A DNA stretch of 64,000 nucleotides from JANPPS01 sp965246835 (GCA_965246835.1 CBDFFQ010000001.1:434001-498000); one strand, 5' to 3'. Counted from the first letter of the stretch, positions 8,997 through 18,655 are shown. The notes: a model not told the origin generated them from the sequence alone. Program-made: numbers and translations.

Positions 8997-9862
8997 GCCC
9001 GTTTTCCCGTCACCGCCACCACCGCCCCGCCCAGGATCAACCCGGCGCCCGCCACGATATCCCAACTGAGCACTTCGTGCAGCCACACCGTCGAGAGCAC
9101 CACGCCCAGCGCCGGCGCCAGCAGGAACCCGATGGACGACACCACGACCGGCAGGTTCTGCTGCGCCTGGATCACGCACCAAGTGCCAGCCGGTCCGCCC
9201 ACGAGCCCGATCGCGAGAAGCGCCAGCCATGACCCGGCGCTCCACTCCCCCGGCGCATGCAGCACCGCGAGGGGCCCCAGCACCAATGACGCCAGACCGA
9301 ACGCCCAGGGCAGCAGCTCGAGCATGGTGGAGTGGGGCGGCCACCGCCGGGTGATGACGATCGCCAGGGCCCAGCTGGTCGCGGCCGCCAGCAGCAGCGC
9401 GTGCCCGCCCAGCACGTCCGGCGCCGCCCAATCGATCGCCCACGGACCGGTCAAAACCAGGACGCCCAGCAGCCCGAGCCCGGCCGCCAGCCAGCGGCGC
9501 GGACTCACGGCTTCATGCAGCACCAGCACCGAGAGCGGCACGGCCGGGATCAGCGCGGCGTTGGCCAGGATCGCCGTGCGCCCCGCCGGCACGAATGCCA
9601 CCGCGGCATGGGCGAAGAAGAAGAACCCGCCCAATTGCAGCAATCCAAGCGCCAACAGCGCCGGCGCATCCCGCCGCACCGGCCAGCGGAGCCGCCGCAT
9701 CGCCAACAACAGCGCCATCGCCGCCACCCCCGACAGCGCCGCCCGCCCGAGCGCGAACCAGGACGGCGCCGCCCCCGCCAGCACCGCCAGCCGCGTGACG
9801 GGCCAGCTGGCGCCCAGCAACAGCACGGCCGCGCCCAATTGCAGCAGCGCGGTGCGGTTCAC
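8993..9862 (-). CDS. EamA (drug/metabolite transporter superfamily) protein
   Basis: A 289-residue inner-membrane protein with ten hydrophobic segments in two EamA repeats, the normal DMT size. The GTG start overlaps the stop of the ammonia-lyase gene (GTGA), and its own stop overlaps the hydrolase start, so all three are probably one transcript. Such proteins often export amino acids or metabolites; an exporter for diaminopropionate or a related amino acid would fit the context but is inference. Confidence 0.85.
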   Translation of the reverse strand: MNRTALLQLGAAVLLLGASWPVTRLAVLAGAAPSWFALGRAALSGVAAMALLLAMRRLRWPVRRDAPALLALGLLQLGGFFFFAHAAVAFVPAGRTAILANAALIPAVPLSVLVLHEAVSPRRWLAAGLGLLGVLVLTGPWAIDWAAPDVLGGHALLLAAATSWALAIVITRRWPPHSTMLELLPWAFGLASLVLGPLAVLHAPGEWSAGSWLALLAIGLVGGPAGTWCVIQAQQNLPVVVSSIGFLLAPALGVVLSTVWLHEVLSWDIVAGAGLILGGAVVAVTGKRA

Positions 9863-11007
9863 GCGGTGAGCCGGGCATAGAGCGCGGGGTCGGTCGCACC
9901 CTCGCAGCTGAACAGCAGCACGCGGCTTGTGGACTCGAGGCGCAGCGCCGCCCGCATGTCCGGGTCCGCCGCAGCCAGCAGCAACGCGCCCAGCCCGGCC
10001 GCCCCCGACTCACCCGAGACGACGCCGCACGTTGCCAGCGTGCCCATCCCGGCCACCGCCGCGGAGTCAGGGATGACCATGTAGGCCGTGGCCGCCCGCT
10101 CCAGCTCCTGCCACGCGAGCAGGCTCGGCTCCCCGCAGGCCAGGCCGGCCATGATGGTGTCGAGCGGGCCCGGCACCACGGTCAGCCGCCCGGCCTCGGC
10201 ACTGGCATACAGGCAGGCCGCGCCACACGGCTCCACGACGATCAGGTCGGGCGGAGTTGGCAGCCGCGCCCGCAACTGGACGGACACCGCGGCCGCCACT
10301 CCGCCGACCCCGGCCTGGATGAAGGCATGGGTGGGCGGCGGCCCCGTCCACTGATCCAGAGCCTCGTCCGGCATGATGCGATAGCCCTGCATCACCTCGC
10401 GCGGGATTTCGGTATAGCCGGGCCAGGAGGTGTCGCTGACGACGATCCAGCCCTGCTTTGCCGCGGCTTCGGTCGCCGCACGGACGCTATCGTCATAGTT
10501 GCCCGGGACCTCCCGGATGTCGGCCCCGAACGCCGCCATCGCGTCCCGGCGCGCGGTGCTCACGCCAGAATGGACGAAGATCACGCACTGGCAGCCGAAG
10601 CGCTCCGCGCCCCAGGCGACGCTGCGGCCATGGTTGCCGTCGGTGGCGCAGGTGACGGTGATGCCGCGCGTGGCCTCCCGATACCGGCCTTCGGTCAGCG
10701 CGCTTGCGCTGGCAGAGGGCGCCACACCCTGCCGGGCCAACGCCTCCGCCAGCACGCCCATGACGGCATAGGCACCGCCCAGCGCCTTGAAGCTGCCGAG
10801 CCCAAAGCGCCCGGACTCGTCCTTGATCGCAACATGGGCGACCCCGGCTTGCTGCGCCAGGTTTGGCAAGTCGATCAGCGGCGTGGGCGCATAGCCGGCC
10901 CAGCCTGTGATCTCGGTGCGGGCCCGCCGAAACCCGCCCGCCGGAAGCACCACGATCCCCGGCGTGCCGCGGTGCGGGTTGAGCAGCAAACGAGGGGCTG
11001 TGGTCAT
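9859..11007 (-). CDS. dpaL: Diaminopropionate ammonia-lyase (PLP-dependent)
   Basis: A 382-residue fold-type II PLP enzyme that converts 2,3-diaminopropionate to pyruvate and ammonia. The Schiff-base Lys lies in RFGLGSFKALGGAYA, and a substrate-binding motif in CATDGNHGRSVAWGA. The Gly-rich loop QAGVGGVAAAV and the C-terminal CGVVSGESGAAGLGAL match DpaL rather than generic threonine dehydratases. Length is close to the usual 400. It is the first gene of the operon with EamA and the hydrolase. Confidence 0.88.
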   Translation of the reverse strand: MTTAPRLLLNPHRGTPGIVVLPAGGFRRARTEITGWAGYAPTPLIDLPNLAQQAGVAHVAIKDESGRFGLGSFKALGGAYAVMGVLAEALARQGVAPSASASALTEGRYREATRGITVTCATDGNHGRSVAWGAERFGCQCVIFVHSGVSTARRDAMAAFGADIREVPGNYDDSVRAATEAAAKQGWIVVSDTSWPGYTEIPREVMQGYRIMPDEALDQWTGPPPTHAFIQAGVGGVAAAVSVQLRARLPTPPDLIVVEPCGAACLYASAEAGRLTVVPGPLDTIMAGLACGEPSLLAWQELERAATAYMVIPDSAAVAGMGTLATCGVVSGESGAAGLGALLLAAADPDMRAALRLESTSRVLLFSCEGATDPALYARLTA

Positions 11008-11059
11008 GGTGAATGTTCGCGCGATTTGCGTCAGGGAGCCAGGGGCGTGGGCCGCGGCA

Positions 11060-12532
11060 CTACTCCGCCAGCGCCGGCTCCTTTGGGGCCGAGATCGCGA
11101 CCTTCGGGACCAGCAGCGCGGCCAACAAGGTCACTGCCGCGATCGCCAGCACCGCCCAGAAGGTGAGGTGCAGCGCATGGGCCAAGCCGAGCCGCGCGGC
11201 CGCGTCTCCAACCGCGATGCCGGGCCGCTCCAGCAGGCTACGGAGCTGGTCGGACGTCACCGCCTGACCGTCTGGGCCGGCATGGGTGAGACTGAGGTTC
11301 AGCACGGCGCCCAGCACCGTGGCGCCCAGCGTGCTGCCAAGGTTGCGGGAGAACAGGTTGGAGGCCGTGGCCGCCCCCCGCTCCGCCCAGCCCACGCTAT
11401 CTTGGATGATCACGATCGCGGCCGTGCTGAGGAATCCCATGCCCAGGCCGATCACGGCCGACCCGGCGCCGGCCAGCCAGGGTGAGGCGCCCGGTTGCAA
11501 CAGAGGGAACGCGATAGCGCCCACTGGCAGCAGGACCGCCCCGAACACCAGCGTGGGCCGCAACCCGAACCGTCCGAAATTGCGCGCCGCCAGCGTGGCG
11601 CCGATGGGCCAGCCCAGCACCATGACCGTCACCGTGAAGCCAGCCACCAGTGCCGTCTGTTGCAGCACGCCCTGCACATACATCGGCAGGAACGTGGTCA
11701 ATCCGATGATCGTCATGCCGCTCAACAGGGTAGCGACGTTGGCGGTGGCGATCGGGCGCCGGGCCCAAAGTCGGAAATCGACCATGGGGTGCGCCACCCG
11801 CCGCTCCTGCCACACGAACAACGACAGGCTGACCAGGCACACCACGCCCGACGCCAACGCCGTGCCGCCATCGCCGGTGCCGACCTGGGTGAGCGCCACC
11901 ATCAACGAAGCGACGGCCAGCGTGAACAGCGCGGCCCCGGCGATATCGGGCGCCAATCGGTTCCGGATCGGCGATTCGTGCAGGAACGCCACGAAGAACA
12001 CCGATGCCAGCAGGCCGACGGGCACGTTGATCCAGAACACCCAGGCCCAACTCAGGTGCTGGATGATCAACCCACCCGCGAGCGGCCCGAGCACCGACGA
12101 GACGCCCCACACACTCGCGAGATAGCCCTGGATCCGGCGCCGCTCCTGCACGGAATACAGATCCCCCACGATCGTCAGCGCCACCGGCTGGATCGCCCCG
12201 GCGCCCACGCCCTGTATCAGCCGGAATGCGATCAGCGACGGGATCGACCACGCGACGCCGCACAGCATGGACCCGACCAGGAAAATCGCGATCCCGAGCA
12301 GCAGGATCGGCTTGCGGCCATACAGGTCACTCAGCTTGCCGAACACGACCGTCATCGCCGTCTGGGTCAGCAGGAAGGCGGAGAACACCCAGGAATACAG
12401 GTGCAGATCACCCAACTGCCCCGCGATCTGAGGCATCGCCGTGGAGACGATCGTGGCCTCCACCGCGATCATGAACAGCGCCATCATGATAGAGGCGAGG
12501 ATCAAGGGCCGGTTCTGCGGGACGGGGGTCAT
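11060..12532 (-). CDS. MFS multidrug exporter, DHA2 (EmrB/QacA) family
   Basis: A 490-residue transporter with about 14 transmembrane segments. Motif A is GKLSDLYGRKPILL, motif C is in GPLAGGLII, and EATIVSTAMPQIAG lies in TM1. ATG at 12532 follows a GGAGG site; an upstream in-frame start would add an implausible basic leader. It would export toxic organic compounds using the proton gradient. No TetR/MarR regulator or HlyD-type adaptor sits beside it. Confidence 0.87.
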   Translation of the reverse strand: MTPVPQNRPLILASIMMALFMIAVEATIVSTAMPQIAGQLGDLHLYSWVFSAFLLTQTAMTVVFGKLSDLYGRKPILLLGIAIFLVGSMLCGVAWSIPSLIAFRLIQGVGAGAIQPVALTIVGDLYSVQERRRIQGYLASVWGVSSVLGPLAGGLIIQHLSWAWVFWINVPVGLLASVFFVAFLHESPIRNRLAPDIAGAALFTLAVASLMVALTQVGTGDGGTALASGVVCLVSLSLFVWQERRVAHPMVDFRLWARRPIATANVATLLSGMTIIGLTTFLPMYVQGVLQQTALVAGFTVTVMVLGWPIGATLAARNFGRFGLRPTLVFGAVLLPVGAIAFPLLQPGASPWLAGAGSAVIGLGMGFLSTAAIVIIQDSVGWAERGAATASNLFSRNLGSTLGATVLGAVLNLSLTHAGPDGQAVTSDQLRSLLERPGIAVGDAAARLGLAHALHLTFWAVLAIAAVTLLAALLVPKVAISAPKEPALAE

Positions 12533-12606
12533 GCCCCTCCGGTATATGCAAACGCCGCGGCCCGATACGGGACGTGCAGTCAGCATTCGGTGAACGGGCG
12601 CCATTT

Positions 12607-15147
12607 TCAAACCGGAAACACGCTGCGCCCCTCGTGCTGGCCATGCACGACGTAGTGCAGCAGCGGGTCCATGCCGGCCGCCTTCACGTCGGCATTGGCC
12701 GCGAGGTAGCGGGCCGTGCTGAAATTGGCCGAGGGGTCACGGCCCTCGCGCCAGCCGAAGGCTTCGTAGTGCCTGAGCGGGTTGATATGCGCGGCCGCCA
12801 CGTCTGGGTTTCGGGACAGGTAGAACGCCGTGTCGAACCAGGCATTCGGATCGAGCCCGCGGGACCATCCGCCATGAGCGTAGGAATAGGCCGCCGCCGC
12901 CGCCGACCCGGCGCCTGCCGGCACCAGGGTCGCGCCGAGTTGCCGATCGTAATAGGCGGGGTCGACGAGGGGATCCGGTGTGGTCCCGGCGCCGGGCAGA
13001 AAGGCCAGCCGGCCCTCGGTGCGGCCGAACTCGATGTAGTGCTGCAATGGATCGACGTCCGCACTCGCAACGTCAGGGTTGGCGGATAGGTAGGCATTCA
13101 TGTCGAACAGCAGGCTCGGCGCCCGGCCTTCCCGCCAGCCATGCTGCGCGAAGTGCTGAAGCGGATCGCACCCGGCCTGAGCGACATCCGCGTTCTGCAG
13201 CAGGTAATAGCGCGTGTCGAACCAGGCATCCGGGTTGCGCCCCTCATGCCAGCCATGGAGGACGTAGTGCTGGTAGGGATCGACCCCGGCCACCGCCACG
13301 TCCGGGTTCTGCGCGAGGTAATATGCCGTATCGAACAGCGGCATCGCTGTCTGTGATCGCTGGATGGCAAAAGGCGGGGGCTCGATCGTCAGGTCGACGG
13401 ATTTGTTCGAATACAGGGCGATCCCGGCCACCTGCCGGTCCCCGTCCCAGCTGAGCGCATCTACATAAAGGTTGCGGTCGCCACCCGTTGCGGGGTCCCA
13501 CGTGTCGTTCAGGAACTGCACGCCGACCCGGTGCGTCTGGCGTCCGAATTCGCCTTGGAAGACGAAGGCCTGGCTTGCGCCGGCGCCGTGGCTGGCTGAG
13601 ACGGCACGGGGGCCGCCGAGGGGCCGTCCGTCGATCGTGACAGCGAATTCGGCGTCTCCGTGGCACGCATCCTCCGACACATAGAGCACCAGTTCATGCA
13701 GGTCGGGCGGCGGTTGCGGCACCGGCGTTGCGGGGGGCGCCGCGACCGCCCCCAGCACGAAATCTGCGGCCGAGAGCGGGGACCCCGTGGAGTTCCAGAT
13801 CACCAGCCGCTCCCCGTTGGTGAACGGCAGCACGGCTTGGGTCTCGCCGGGCTGCAGCGCCGCCACGACATCGTTCACGGTGGAAAAATCGAAGCCGTCG
13901 AGCAGGATACGATCCTGGCCGGGGTGAAAATCGGTGATCACGTCGCGTCCCGTGCCGGCCGCCACGATGAACAGGTTGCGGCCACCGCCGCCGGTCAGGA
14001 CGTCGTCGCCACCCGGTCCGCCATTCAGCACGTCATCGCCGGCGCCGCCCGTGACGAAGTTGCTGGCGGCATTACCGGTGACGTGCAGGCCCCAGCCGGC
14101 CGCGACGGTGATGTTCTCGACGTTGCTCGGGAGCACGTAATCCACCCAGGCCAGCACGCTGTCCACGCCCTGATCCGGCTGCTCCAATATGAACATCCGG
14201 GGGTCGGTCACGACATAGGTGTCGTCACCAGGTCCGCCGGCCCGGGTGACCGTGTCGCCGTAGAAGGTTTGGAAATAGTCGTTCTGAGGTGTTCCGGTGA
14301 CACCGTCGCGCTCGATCCGGTGCGTCGTTTCCTGTCCACACCGGGCCGGCATGGCGGCAGGCGCCGCTTGGGTTTCGGCACGGTGCAGGTCCGGCGGGGA
14401 GACTGGTTGTGGCGCCGCTGCGACGCTGGCCGGGTCGGCGGAGTAGGCGCGGATGTAGTCGATAGCGAGATGCGCGGGGAACGCCGTGTCCGGCGATGGA
14501 TTGCCGGGCCAGTGGCCACCCACGGCCAGGTTGGCGATCAAGTACATCGGCTGGTTCATGTCGGAGGGTGTCGGCGTGCGGGCGATCGGGGCACCGTCGA
14601 AGTAGTAGGTCAGCGTCGCTGCCGTCCAGGAGACGCCGTAGGTGTGATAGCTCGTCGTGAGGTCACCGGGCACATCGACCCACGCGCCGGCATTGCCGAG
14701 GCTGGTTGCCGTCAGCGCGCCCCAATGCACGCGGTTGGGGGCGTTTCCGAACGCCTCCACCACGTCCAGCTCCGGCGGCCAAACATGGTCGACCGGGAGG
14801 AGCCAGAATGCGGGCCACAACCCCTGCCCCGCCGGCAGCTTCGCCCGCATCTCGAAATATCCGTATTGCTGTGCGAACCGCCCGAGGCTGGTGATCGCGC
14901 CCGACACATAGGGCTGCCCCCACGTCGCGGCGGGATCGGGCGAGGCGGAGGCCGTGATGACCAGGGCGCCGTCCACGATGCTGAAGGGATCAACAGGCCC
15001 GGTTGGATCGGCGTAGTATTGCAGCTCGTCATTCAGCTTGCGTTCGCCATAGGCGTAGGCCGTGTTCCAGGTGCCCCCGGCGCCACGCCAACTGAATTCG
15101 TTGAATTCCTCATCGAAGGTGAGCTTGTAGGAGGATAGTGTGAGCAA
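12607..15147 (-). CDS. Multidomain GH16 beta-glucanase with RTX-like, CBM and 38-residue repeats
   Basis: An 846-residue modular protein. Residues 1-240 are a glycoside hydrolase 16 domain with catalytic ELDVVEAF (E126, D128, E131). Residues 285-420 hold hemolysin-type calcium-binding turns (GGAGDDVLNGG, GGDDVLTGG). Residues 485-590 resemble a calcium-dependent carbohydrate-binding (CBM60/xylan-binding) domain. Residues 605-846 are six repeats of about 38 residues, consensus FDTxYYLxxNPDVAxAxVDP then HYxxxGWxEGRxP; the fourth is degenerate. There is no N-terminal signal, which fits type I secretion, but no T1SS genes are nearby. The TTG start follows GGAAGG. Confidence 0.85.
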   Translation of the reverse strand: MLTLSSYKLTFDEEFNEFSWRGAGGTWNTAYAYGERKLNDELQYYADPTGPVDPFSIVDGALVITASASPDPAATWGQPYVSGAITSLGRFAQQYGYFEMRAKLPAGQGLWPAFWLLPVDHVWPPELDVVEAFGNAPNRVHWGALTATSLGNAGAWVDVPGDLTTSYHTYGVSWTAATLTYYFDGAPIARTPTPSDMNQPMYLIANLAVGGHWPGNPSPDTAFPAHLAIDYIRAYSADPASVAAAPQPVSPPDLHRAETQAAPAAMPARCGQETTHRIERDGVTGTPQNDYFQTFYGDTVTRAGGPGDDTYVVTDPRMFILEQPDQGVDSVLAWVDYVLPSNVENITVAAGWGLHVTGNAASNFVTGGAGDDVLNGGPGGDDVLTGGGGRNLFIVAAGTGRDVITDFHPGQDRILLDGFDFSTVNDVVAALQPGETQAVLPFTNGERLVIWNSTGSPLSAADFVLGAVAAPPATPVPQPPPDLHELVLYVSEDACHGDAEFAVTIDGRPLGGPRAVSASHGAGASQAFVFQGEFGRQTHRVGVQFLNDTWDPATGGDRNLYVDALSWDGDRQVAGIALYSNKSVDLTIEPPPFAIQRSQTAMPLFDTAYYLAQNPDVAVAGVDPYQHYVLHGWHEGRNPDAWFDTRYYLLQNADVAQAGCDPLQHFAQHGWREGRAPSLLFDMNAYLSANPDVASADVDPLQHYIEFGRTEGRLAFLPGAGTTPDPLVDPAYYDRQLGATLVPAGAGSAAAAAYSYAHGGWSRGLDPNAWFDTAFYLSRNPDVAAAHINPLRHYEAFGWREGRDPSANFSTARYLAANADVKAAGMDPLLHYVVHGQHEGRSVFPV

Positions 15148-15254
15148 GCCGGCCTTCCCGCATGTGCGCCGGACTGATTGCCGGGACCACGATCATGCGG
15201 GGTAAAGACTAATACGGCGTTTATACCGCACTGGAGCCAAGTCTTGTTTGGAAT

Positions 15255-15331
15255 TGGTCGGAGCGGCGGGATTCGAACCCACGACCCTCAGTCCCCCAGA
15301 CTGATGCGCTACCAGGCTGCGCTACGCTCCG
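15255..15331 (-). tRNA. tRNA-Pro (anticodon GGG)
   Basis: The minus strand folds into a complete cloverleaf: acceptor CGGAGCG/CGCTCCG, D-arm GCGC..GCGC, anticodon stem TCAGT/ACTGA with loop CTGGGGG (anticodon GGG), T-arm GTGGG TTCGAAT CCCGC, discriminator A and an encoded CCA. It is 77 nt with the CCA. It stands alone between the GH16 gene and the MerR gene. Confidence 0.96.
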
Positions 15332-15357
15332 AACCACACCGTGATAGCAGCCGCGGT

Positions 15358-15879
15358 TCAGCCCAGCAAGGCGCGGATCGCCACGAGCTCCGCCAGCGCC
15401 TCGTTCAACAAGGCGCGTAGGCGCTGGTTTTCCGCCACCAGGGGGTCCGGCGTGTCGACGGGGCCGGCGAGTTCAAGCGGTGGGTTGATCGCAACCTCGG
15501 CCCGCTCCGCTTCGGCCGCCGCCCGCTCCGCCGCAGTGGCCGGCGGGATGTCTTCCGCCAGCTTCCCGCCGCCGTCGCGCAGCAATCTTTGTACGCCTTT
15601 GATCGTATAGCCTTGAATGTATAGCAAATCAGAGATGCGCCGGAGCAACCCGATATCATCCGGCCGGTAATAGCGGCGCCCGCCACCGCGCTTGAGCGGC
15701 TTGATCTGTGGGAACTTGGTTTCCCAGAACCGCAGCACGTGTTGCGGAATATGCAGCTCATCCGCCACTTCGGAGATGGTGCGGAACGCATTCGGCGCCT
15801 TCTTGGCACGAAGCCGCGGCCCGGCAGCGTCAGGCTGGTCCTCTGGCGGCTCGGGCAGCAAGTCGACGATCGTGGCCAT
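15358..15879 (-). CDS. MerR family transcriptional regulator
   Basis: A 173-residue protein. After about 30 variable residues comes a MerR winged helix-turn-helix (FRTISEVADELHIPQHVLRFWE...RRYYRPDDI, residues 32-75), then a helix and a C-terminal coiled segment (ENQRLRALLNEALAELVAIR). No metal-binding Cys are present. It follows ihfA by two bases, a conserved alphaproteobacterial arrangement. Target genes unknown. Confidence 0.88.
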   Translation of the reverse strand: MATIVDLLPEPPEDQPDAAGPRLRAKKAPNAFRTISEVADELHIPQHVLRFWETKFPQIKPLKRGGGRRYYRPDDIGLLRRISDLLYIQGYTIKGVQRLLRDGGGKLAEDIPPATAAERAAAEAERAEVAINPPLELAGPVDTPDPLVAENQRLRALLNEALAELVAIRALLG

Positions 15880-15881
15880 GC

Positions 15882-16205
15882 CTATTCGTCGTCGTCCAGA
15901 TCGGCGCCGGCCGGCACGGAGGATCCATTGACATGCGCCTTCAGCACCTGGCTAGGCCGGAACGTCAGCACGCGGCGGGGCAGGATCGGCACCTCCACAC
16001 CCGTTTTGGGGTTCCGGCCGATGCGCCGGCCCTTCTGGCGCACGGAAAACGTCCCGAAGCCGCTGATTTTCACGGAGTCCCCGGCTTCCAAGGCGCAGGA
16101 CATCCGTTCCAGCACGGTCTCCAGCAGATCTGCCGAATCATTGCGAGACAGCCCCACCTGGGCATAGATCGTCTCGGCAAGTTGCGCTCGCGTTACCGTG
16201 TTCAT
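15882..16205 (-). CDS. ihfA: Integration host factor subunit alpha
   Basis: A 107-residue HU/IHF-fold DNA-bending protein. The alpha-type N-terminus (TRAQLAETIYAQVGLSRNDS), KISGFGTFSVRQKGRRIGRNPKTG and the beta-arm VPILPRRVLTFRPS are all present. An acidic tail (GADLDDDE) extends past the core. It pairs with an IHF beta subunit that is not in this window. It probably shares a transcript with merR, and follows fabH by 65 bases. Confidence 0.94.
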   Translation of the reverse strand: MNTVTRAQLAETIYAQVGLSRNDSADLLETVLERMSCALEAGDSVKISGFGTFSVRQKGRRIGRNPKTGVEVPILPRRVLTFRPSQVLKAHVNGSSVPAGADLDDDE

Positions 16206-16270
16206 CGGCGCACGGTATGCAGCGAGTGTGCACGCGTCAAGCGAACACGTTGGACTTAAACAATTCTAAG

Positions 16271-17233
16271 TTAAAGCCGCACTAAGGCTGACCCCCACGT
16301 CATACCGCCGCCCAGCGCCTCCATCAGCACCAGGTCGCCCCGCTTGATCCGGCCATCCCTGTAGGCTTCCGCCAGGGCCAGCGGAATCGAGGCGGCCGAG
16401 GTGTTGGCATGGCGATCCACCGTCATTACGACGCGGTCCGCCGGCAGGCCCAGCTTCTTGCCCATCGCATCGATGATCCGCCGGTTCGCCTGGTGCGGCA
16501 CCAGCCAGTCCACGTCGGCGTGCGTCAGCCCGTTCGCCGCCAATGCCTCGTCCACGACGGCAGCGAGCTTGGTCACGGCGTGGCGGAACACCTCGCGCCC
16601 GTTCATCACGAGATGGCCGGGCCGGTCCGGCTGTCCCACGGCGCCATCGACATATAGCAGGTCACCCAGAGTGCCCTGCGCGTGCAGATGGGTGGACAGC
16701 ACGCCCCGCGCACCCTCGGCACCGGCGCGCAAGAATACCGCCCCGGCGCCGTCGCCGAACAGCACGCAGGTGGTGCGGTCCGCCCAGTTCAGGATGCGGG
16801 AATAGACCTCGCTCCCGATCACCAGCACGCCCCGCGCCTGCCCGGCACCGATCATCGCATCCGCGATCGACAGCGCATACACGAACCCGCTGCAGGCGGC
16901 CGAGACGTCGAACCCGAATCCCCGGGTCACACCCAGCGCCGCCTGCACCCGCAGCGCGGTCGCGGGAAAAGCCTGGTCCGGCGTGCTGGTGGCGAGGATG
17001 ATGGCGTCGACATCGGCCGGGCCACAGCCGGCATCGGCCAAAGCGCGCCGCGCCGCCTCGGTCCCCATGCTGGCGCAGGTTTCGCCTGGCCCGGCGAAAT
17101 AGCGCTGCCGGATGCCGGTCCGCTCGTTGATCCATTCGTCCGACGTATCGACCGTCAGGGCCAATTGGTCGTTCGTGACCATCCGGCTCGGCAGATAGCC
17201 GCCGATGCCTGCGATGTGGGAGCGCGCCGTCAT
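16271..17233 (-). CDS. fabH: Beta-ketoacyl-ACP synthase III
   Basis: A 320-residue condensing enzyme that starts fatty acid synthesis from acetyl-CoA and malonyl-ACP. The catalytic triad is readable: Cys in SAACSGFVYAL, His in VPHQANRRI and Asn in RHANTSAASIPLA. Its start overlaps the plsX stop by four bases. The normal plsX-fabH-ihfA-merR order supports the call. Confidence 0.96.
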   Translation of the reverse strand: MTARSHIAGIGGYLPSRMVTNDQLALTVDTSDEWINERTGIRQRYFAGPGETCASMGTEAARRALADAGCGPADVDAIILATSTPDQAFPATALRVQAALGVTRGFGFDVSAACSGFVYALSIADAMIGAGQARGVLVIGSEVYSRILNWADRTTCVLFGDGAGAVFLRAGAEGARGVLSTHLHAQGTLGDLLYVDGAVGQPDRPGHLVMNGREVFRHAVTKLAAVVDEALAANGLTHADVDWLVPHQANRRIIDAMGKKLGLPADRVVMTVDRHANTSAASIPLALAEAYRDGRIKRGDLVLMEALGGGMTWGSALVRL

Positions 17234-18294
17234 ACCGCGGCGGCCAGCACCGGGCCGTTGCGCGGCGCGTCCAGCCCCTCGATCCGGGAGAGCCCGTCAC
17301 GGATCTTCTCGTTGAACCGGTGCACGACCATGTCCATGCCGACATCGATGGCGTGCGCGAACTGCTCCGCATCCGTGCCGCCATGGGATTTCACCACCAT
17401 GCCGTTCAGCCCCAGCATCACCGCCCCATTATACCGCCGCGGATCGAGCCAAACCCGCATCCGCTCGAGCCCCGGTCGTGCCAGCAGATAGCCGAGCTTC
17501 GCAGCCCACGAACTGCGAAAAATCTGCTTCAGCAGGTCTCCGACCAATCGAAGCGCGCCCTCGGCCGTTTTCAGCGCGACGTTGCCGGTAAATCCGTCGG
17601 TCACGATCACGTCCGTGGTGCCGGCCGCGATGTCGTTGCCCTCCACGAAACCATGGAATTGCGTGGCGAGATGGCTGAGTCGCAGCACGTCGGCGGCCTG
17701 GCGCACCCGCTCGTCCCCCTTCAGCTCCTCGGACCCCACGTTCATCAGCCCGATCGTGGGCGCCGGCAGGCCCAGCACGGTGCGGGCGAACACGTCCCCC
17801 AGCACGGCGAACTGCACCAAATTGCGCGCATCGCATTGCACGTTCGCGCCGAGGTCCAGCATCACCACGTCGCCGCGCGCGGACGGCCCGATGGCGGCGA
17901 GCGCCGGGCGATCGATACCGGGGAGGGTCTTGATCACGATGATCGCCAAGGCCATCAGCGCCCCGGTATTGCCGGCCGAGACCACGCCCGATGCCTCGCC
18001 GGCGGCCACGGCGTCGATCGCCACCCGCATCGAGGAGCCGCGTACGCGCAGCGCCCCGGTTGGCTTCATGTCGCTCGGGATCAGCGCCGGAGCGTGGCGG
18101 ATCGTGCAGGATGCCAGCACGCGCTTGCGCGAAGCGACCAGGGGCGCCAACCGAGCTTCGTCCCCGACCAGCAGGAAACGCGCACCGGGATGGCGTTCGG
18201 AGGCGATCTGGATGCCGTCCAGGACGGCCTCCGGCGCATGGTCCCCGCCCATGGCGTCGATCGCGAGCGAATAGGCGACCGCCGGCTCGTTCAT
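17230..18294 (-). CDS. plsX: Phosphate acyltransferase PlsX
   Basis: A 354-residue enzyme making acyl-phosphate from acyl-ACP for phospholipid synthesis. The N-terminal IDAMGGDHAPEAVLDG is diagnostic, as are SAGNTGALMALA and the C-terminal GLNGMVVKSHGG. It lies 40 bases after rpmF and overlaps fabH by four bases. Confidence 0.96.
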   Translation of the reverse strand: MNEPAVAYSLAIDAMGGDHAPEAVLDGIQIASERHPGARFLLVGDEARLAPLVASRKRVLASCTIRHAPALIPSDMKPTGALRVRGSSMRVAIDAVAAGEASGVVSAGNTGALMALAIIVIKTLPGIDRPALAAIGPSARGDVVMLDLGANVQCDARNLVQFAVLGDVFARTVLGLPAPTIGLMNVGSEELKGDERVRQAADVLRLSHLATQFHGFVEGNDIAAGTTDVIVTDGFTGNVALKTAEGALRLVGDLLKQIFRSSWAAKLGYLLARPGLERMRVWLDPRRYNGAVMLGLNGMVVKSHGGTDAEQFAHAIDVGMDMVVHRFNEKIRDGLSRIEGLDAPRNGPVLAAAV

Positions 18295-18334
18295 CCGGCC
18301 CGCCCGAGCAACAACCCCGGCACGGCGGCTGCGA

Positions 18335-18538
18335 TCAGGCCCGGACTGCGCCCTTCAGCGCCTTGCCCGCCGCCACGACCTCACGGCCGTCATAATGCCC
18401 GCAATGGCTGCACAAATTATGCGGCCGCTTCAGCTCACCGCAGTTGGAGCACTCGGCATGCGCTTCGGTCCGCAGCGCATCGTGGCTGCGGCGCATACCG
18501 CGGCGGGAGGGGGAGGTTTTCTTCTTTGGAACGGCCAT
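18335..18538 (-). CDS. rpmF: Large ribosomal subunit protein bL32
   Basis: A 67-residue ribosomal protein. The start MAVPKKKTSPSRRGMRRSH is typical, and two CxxC pairs (CSNCGELKRPHNLCSHCG) retain the zinc-binding form. It sits between the DUF177 gene and plsX, the classical order. A 117-base gap separates it from the DUF177 gene and may carry its own promoter. Confidence 0.97.
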   Translation of the reverse strand: MAVPKKKTSPSRRGMRRSHDALRTEAHAECSNCGELKRPHNLCSHCGHYDGREVVAAGKALKGAVRA

Positions 18539-18655
18539 GGGACTGCGCCCCTCCGGGCTGGAAACAAAAGACGCCGGATTGTCGGCCGGCAGTGATGTCG
18601 TGAGCCGCGCCGTCTAGCAGAGACCGCCCGAAGCCGCAACCCGCGGCCGCACGGG

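Noticed and set aside
12607..13330. CRISPR-like direct repeats in the 3' part of the GH16 gene
   Set aside because: The periodicity (about 114 bases) is in-frame protein repetition with variable codons, not conserved DNA repeats with spacers.
13660..15138. Open plus-strand frame of 492 codons opposite the GH16 gene
   Set aside because: Composition is low-complexity Arg/Gly, no start signal, and the opposite strand carries clear GH16 motifs.
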